Origin: JBOGJI01 sp050747865
GTDB taxonomy: Bacteria > Acidobacteriota > Thermoanaerobaculia > Multivoradales > JAHEKO01
Direction: 5' to 3'
DNA: 7,831 bases
Assembly (NCBI GenBank): GCA_050747865.1
Contig: JBOGJI010000247.1
Span: 1 to 7,831 of the forward strand
In this document: piece by piece, positions 7,045 through 7,831 of the stretch
Layout of the letters: every line of letters starts with the position of its first letter
How positions within the stretch are numbered: position 1 is the first letter of the stretch
The notes under the pieces: generated by a model
The model's input: the letters and a program-made list of their open reading frames with translations, nothing else
What the model was told of the DNA's origin: nothing
Database searches by the model: none
Position numbers and translations under genes: made by a program

Positions 7045-7050
7045 TATAAT
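7045..7050 (+). promoter_or_regulatory. Consensus -10 box of a probable leaderless promoter
   Basis: A perfect TATAAT in GC-rich surroundings is followed by exactly 7 nt and then ATG at 7058, so the transcript would start at the initiation codon. No Shine-Dalgarno sequence precedes that ATG. No canonical -35 is visible; that region lies within the first codons of the divergent minus-strand gene. The core TATA is symmetric and reads ATTATAGG on the other strand, so the site might also serve the minus gene, but that match is weaker. Confidence 0.6.
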
Positions 7051-7057
7051 CCGCGGG

Positions 7058-7690
7058 ATGTCGACGCCTCCGGCGCGAAGGAGCACCGCGCGGCTGCTCC
7101 TGCTCGGCTGTGCAGGGCTGGTCGCGTTCTGCATCGCCGCGTTTGTGGTCCTGGTCGTGGTGCGCGCCATGCGGTTGGGCGGCACCGAAGGCGGCGGCGC
7201 GGATGCGAGAGAGAGGGAATCGCCCGCCGCCATGTCCTCGCCGTTGACCGGTGGCTACCGGGGACCCGCGGGTTGCTTCGCATTCGACCCTGGCCGAGAG
7301 TGGCAGCTCGTTGAGGAGACCGGCCTGAGAGCCGCGTTCTCGGCCGACCCGGACAATCCACTGAGACGCCAGCCCGATCGGGGTAGCAGCGGGCTCTGGG
7401 TCGAGGCAACCTGCGCGCCGCTCGACAAGGTCGGCCCCGACTGGCCCCTGCCCGTTCCGGGCGTGTCCCATCTCGAGAATCGTCGCGTCGAATTCGGTGG
7501 GGGTAGGGGAAGGCTGCGGGTCATTCGCCTTGCGTCGCGCGGCGTCTCACCGATTCTCCAGATCGGTTTCGCCGTCGATCGGAACGGAGGTCGTTGTGGA
7601 TTCAGCGTCGAGGGCTCTCCACAGGTGGTCGAGCGGTTCCGCCCGGAGTTCGAGCGCGCCGCCGCCAGCTTCGTCTGCGCCGGTCGCTAG
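7058..7690 (+). CDS. Membrane-anchored protein with four-cysteine outer domain, function unknown
   Basis: A 210-residue protein with a basic N-terminus (RRSTAR) and one strong hydrophobic helix (13-35), then a Gly/Glu-rich linker (41-65) and a compact domain (66-208) expected outside the cytoplasmic membrane. The domain has exactly four cysteines (C73, C119, C180, C207), an even number that suggests two disulfides. Its end, VERFRPEFERAAASFVC, resembles the last helix of PsbP/DcrB-like or other small lipoprotein domains, but I cannot assign a family. LLGC at 15-18 looks like a lipobox, yet the preceding hydrophobic stretch is too short and the residues after the Cys stay hydrophobic, so I read it as a signal anchor. 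The start follows TATAAT by 7 nt. It diverges from the large repeat-protein gene across 27 bp, which suggests shared regulation and possibly joint function (inference). Confidence 0.75.
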   Translation: MSTPPARRSTARLLLLGCAGLVAFCIAAFVVLVVVRAMRLGGTEGGGADARERESPAAMSSPLTGGYRGPAGCFAFDPGREWQLVEETGLRAAFSADPDNPLRRQPDRGSSGLWVEATCAPLDKVGPDWPLPVPGVSHLENRRVEFGGGRGRLRVIRLASRGVSPILQIGFAVDRNGGRCGFSVEGSPQVVERFRPEFERAAASFVCAGR

Positions 7691-7706
7691 TGTTGTGTCT
7701 CCAACA
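7691..7706. repeat. Short hairpin directly after the stop codon
   Basis: TGTTG (7691-7695) and CAACA (7702-7706) pair around a 6-nt loop, beginning at the base after the TAG of the membrane protein gene. There is no T-tract. It directly abuts the longer palindrome and may be the outer part of the same repeat element, or may act as a weak transcription end. Confidence 0.4.
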
Positions 7707-7708
7707 TG

Positions 7709-7831
7709 GCTTTGCCAGATGCGCGAGTCATCTTCGTCGCTGGCAAGGCGCGCTGACGCAGGCATAGCTGGGGCTATGTCGAGGAAGCGCAACGCCACCA
7801 GCGGCGAAGAGGGCCGCGCAGATGGTGAAGC
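7709..7831. repeat. Large imperfect palindrome, candidate dispersed repeat (may continue past the window)
   Basis: The left arm (7709-7768) and right arm (7773-7831) are imperfect reverse complements around a 4-nt loop, TGGG. Best-paired blocks: 7761-7768 with 7773-7780 (8 bp, one G-T pair); 7731-7743 with 7798-7810 (12 of 13 plus one G-T pair); TGCGCG 7720-7725 with CGCGCA 7815-7820; and GCTT 7709-7712 with AAGC 7828-7831. No protein gene is supported here. Size and architecture fit a REP/MITE-like palindromic element. It is also possible that it forms an RNA structure ending the upstream transcript. Confidence 0.6.

Noticed and set aside
7094..7117. Lipoprotein signal (LLGC) in the 210-residue protein
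   Set aside because: Only four hydrophobic residues precede the motif and the hydrophobic stretch continues well past the Cys, which fits a transmembrane anchor better.
7031..7471. N-terminal extension of the large minus-strand protein up to 7471
   Set aside because: The extra 147 residues are low-complexity and Arg/His-rich, and lie entirely under the divergent membrane protein gene, which has a consensus promoter. ATG 7030 has its own ribosome-binding-like AGGTG.
7547..7798. Minus-strand 83-codon frame across the palindrome
   Set aside because: It spans both the 3' end of the + strand gene and the inverted repeat, with no protein family features; the palindrome accounts for it.

Overview
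The window is very GC-rich and bacterial. It carries a complete bacillithiol (BSH) biosynthesis operon (bshC-bshB1-bshA) on the + strand. BSH is best known from Firmicutes and Deinococcus, but bsh genes also occur in Acidobacteriota, Bacteroidota and Chlorobi. High GC, bsh genes and apparently leaderless promoters (a TANNNT box exactly 7 nt before the start codon) suggest an Acidobacteriota-like or Deinococcota-like host. This is inference; no phylogenetic marker is present.

Layout: positions 1-121 hold no convincing protein gene. On the minus strand they form a string of tightly packed stems beginning with GTGCG, so they may be a structured RNA, possibly the 5' end of a group II intron that continues beyond position 1. 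Positions 132-194 hold the bshC promoter region, with an inverted repeat centred on 162. Positions 195-3633 are the three bsh genes, linked by two 4-bp ATGA overlaps. Positions 3679-3930 are the first third of an IMPACT/YigZ-family gene that stops abruptly. Positions 3941-7030 (minus) encode a 1029-residue, alanine-rich helical repeat protein that I do not recognise. It has a proline-rich N-terminus, about four 53-residue repeats, a central hydrophobic region and a C-terminal run of PGEAA-type repeats. Only 27 bp away, a divergent + strand gene (7058-7690) encodes a small membrane-anchored protein with four cysteines outside the membrane. From 7691 to the end lie a short hairpin and an imperfect palindrome of about 120 bp that looks like a dispersed repeat.

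How it works together: BshA joins UDP-GlcNAc to L-malate, BshB1 deacetylates the product, and BshC adds cysteine to give bacillithiol. The second half (3.9-7.8 kb) looks accessory: a broken housekeeping gene at one edge, a palindromic repeat at the other, and two divergent genes of unknown function between. The large protein and its divergent membrane neighbour are the best candidates for something undescribed. The sequence alone does not show what they do.
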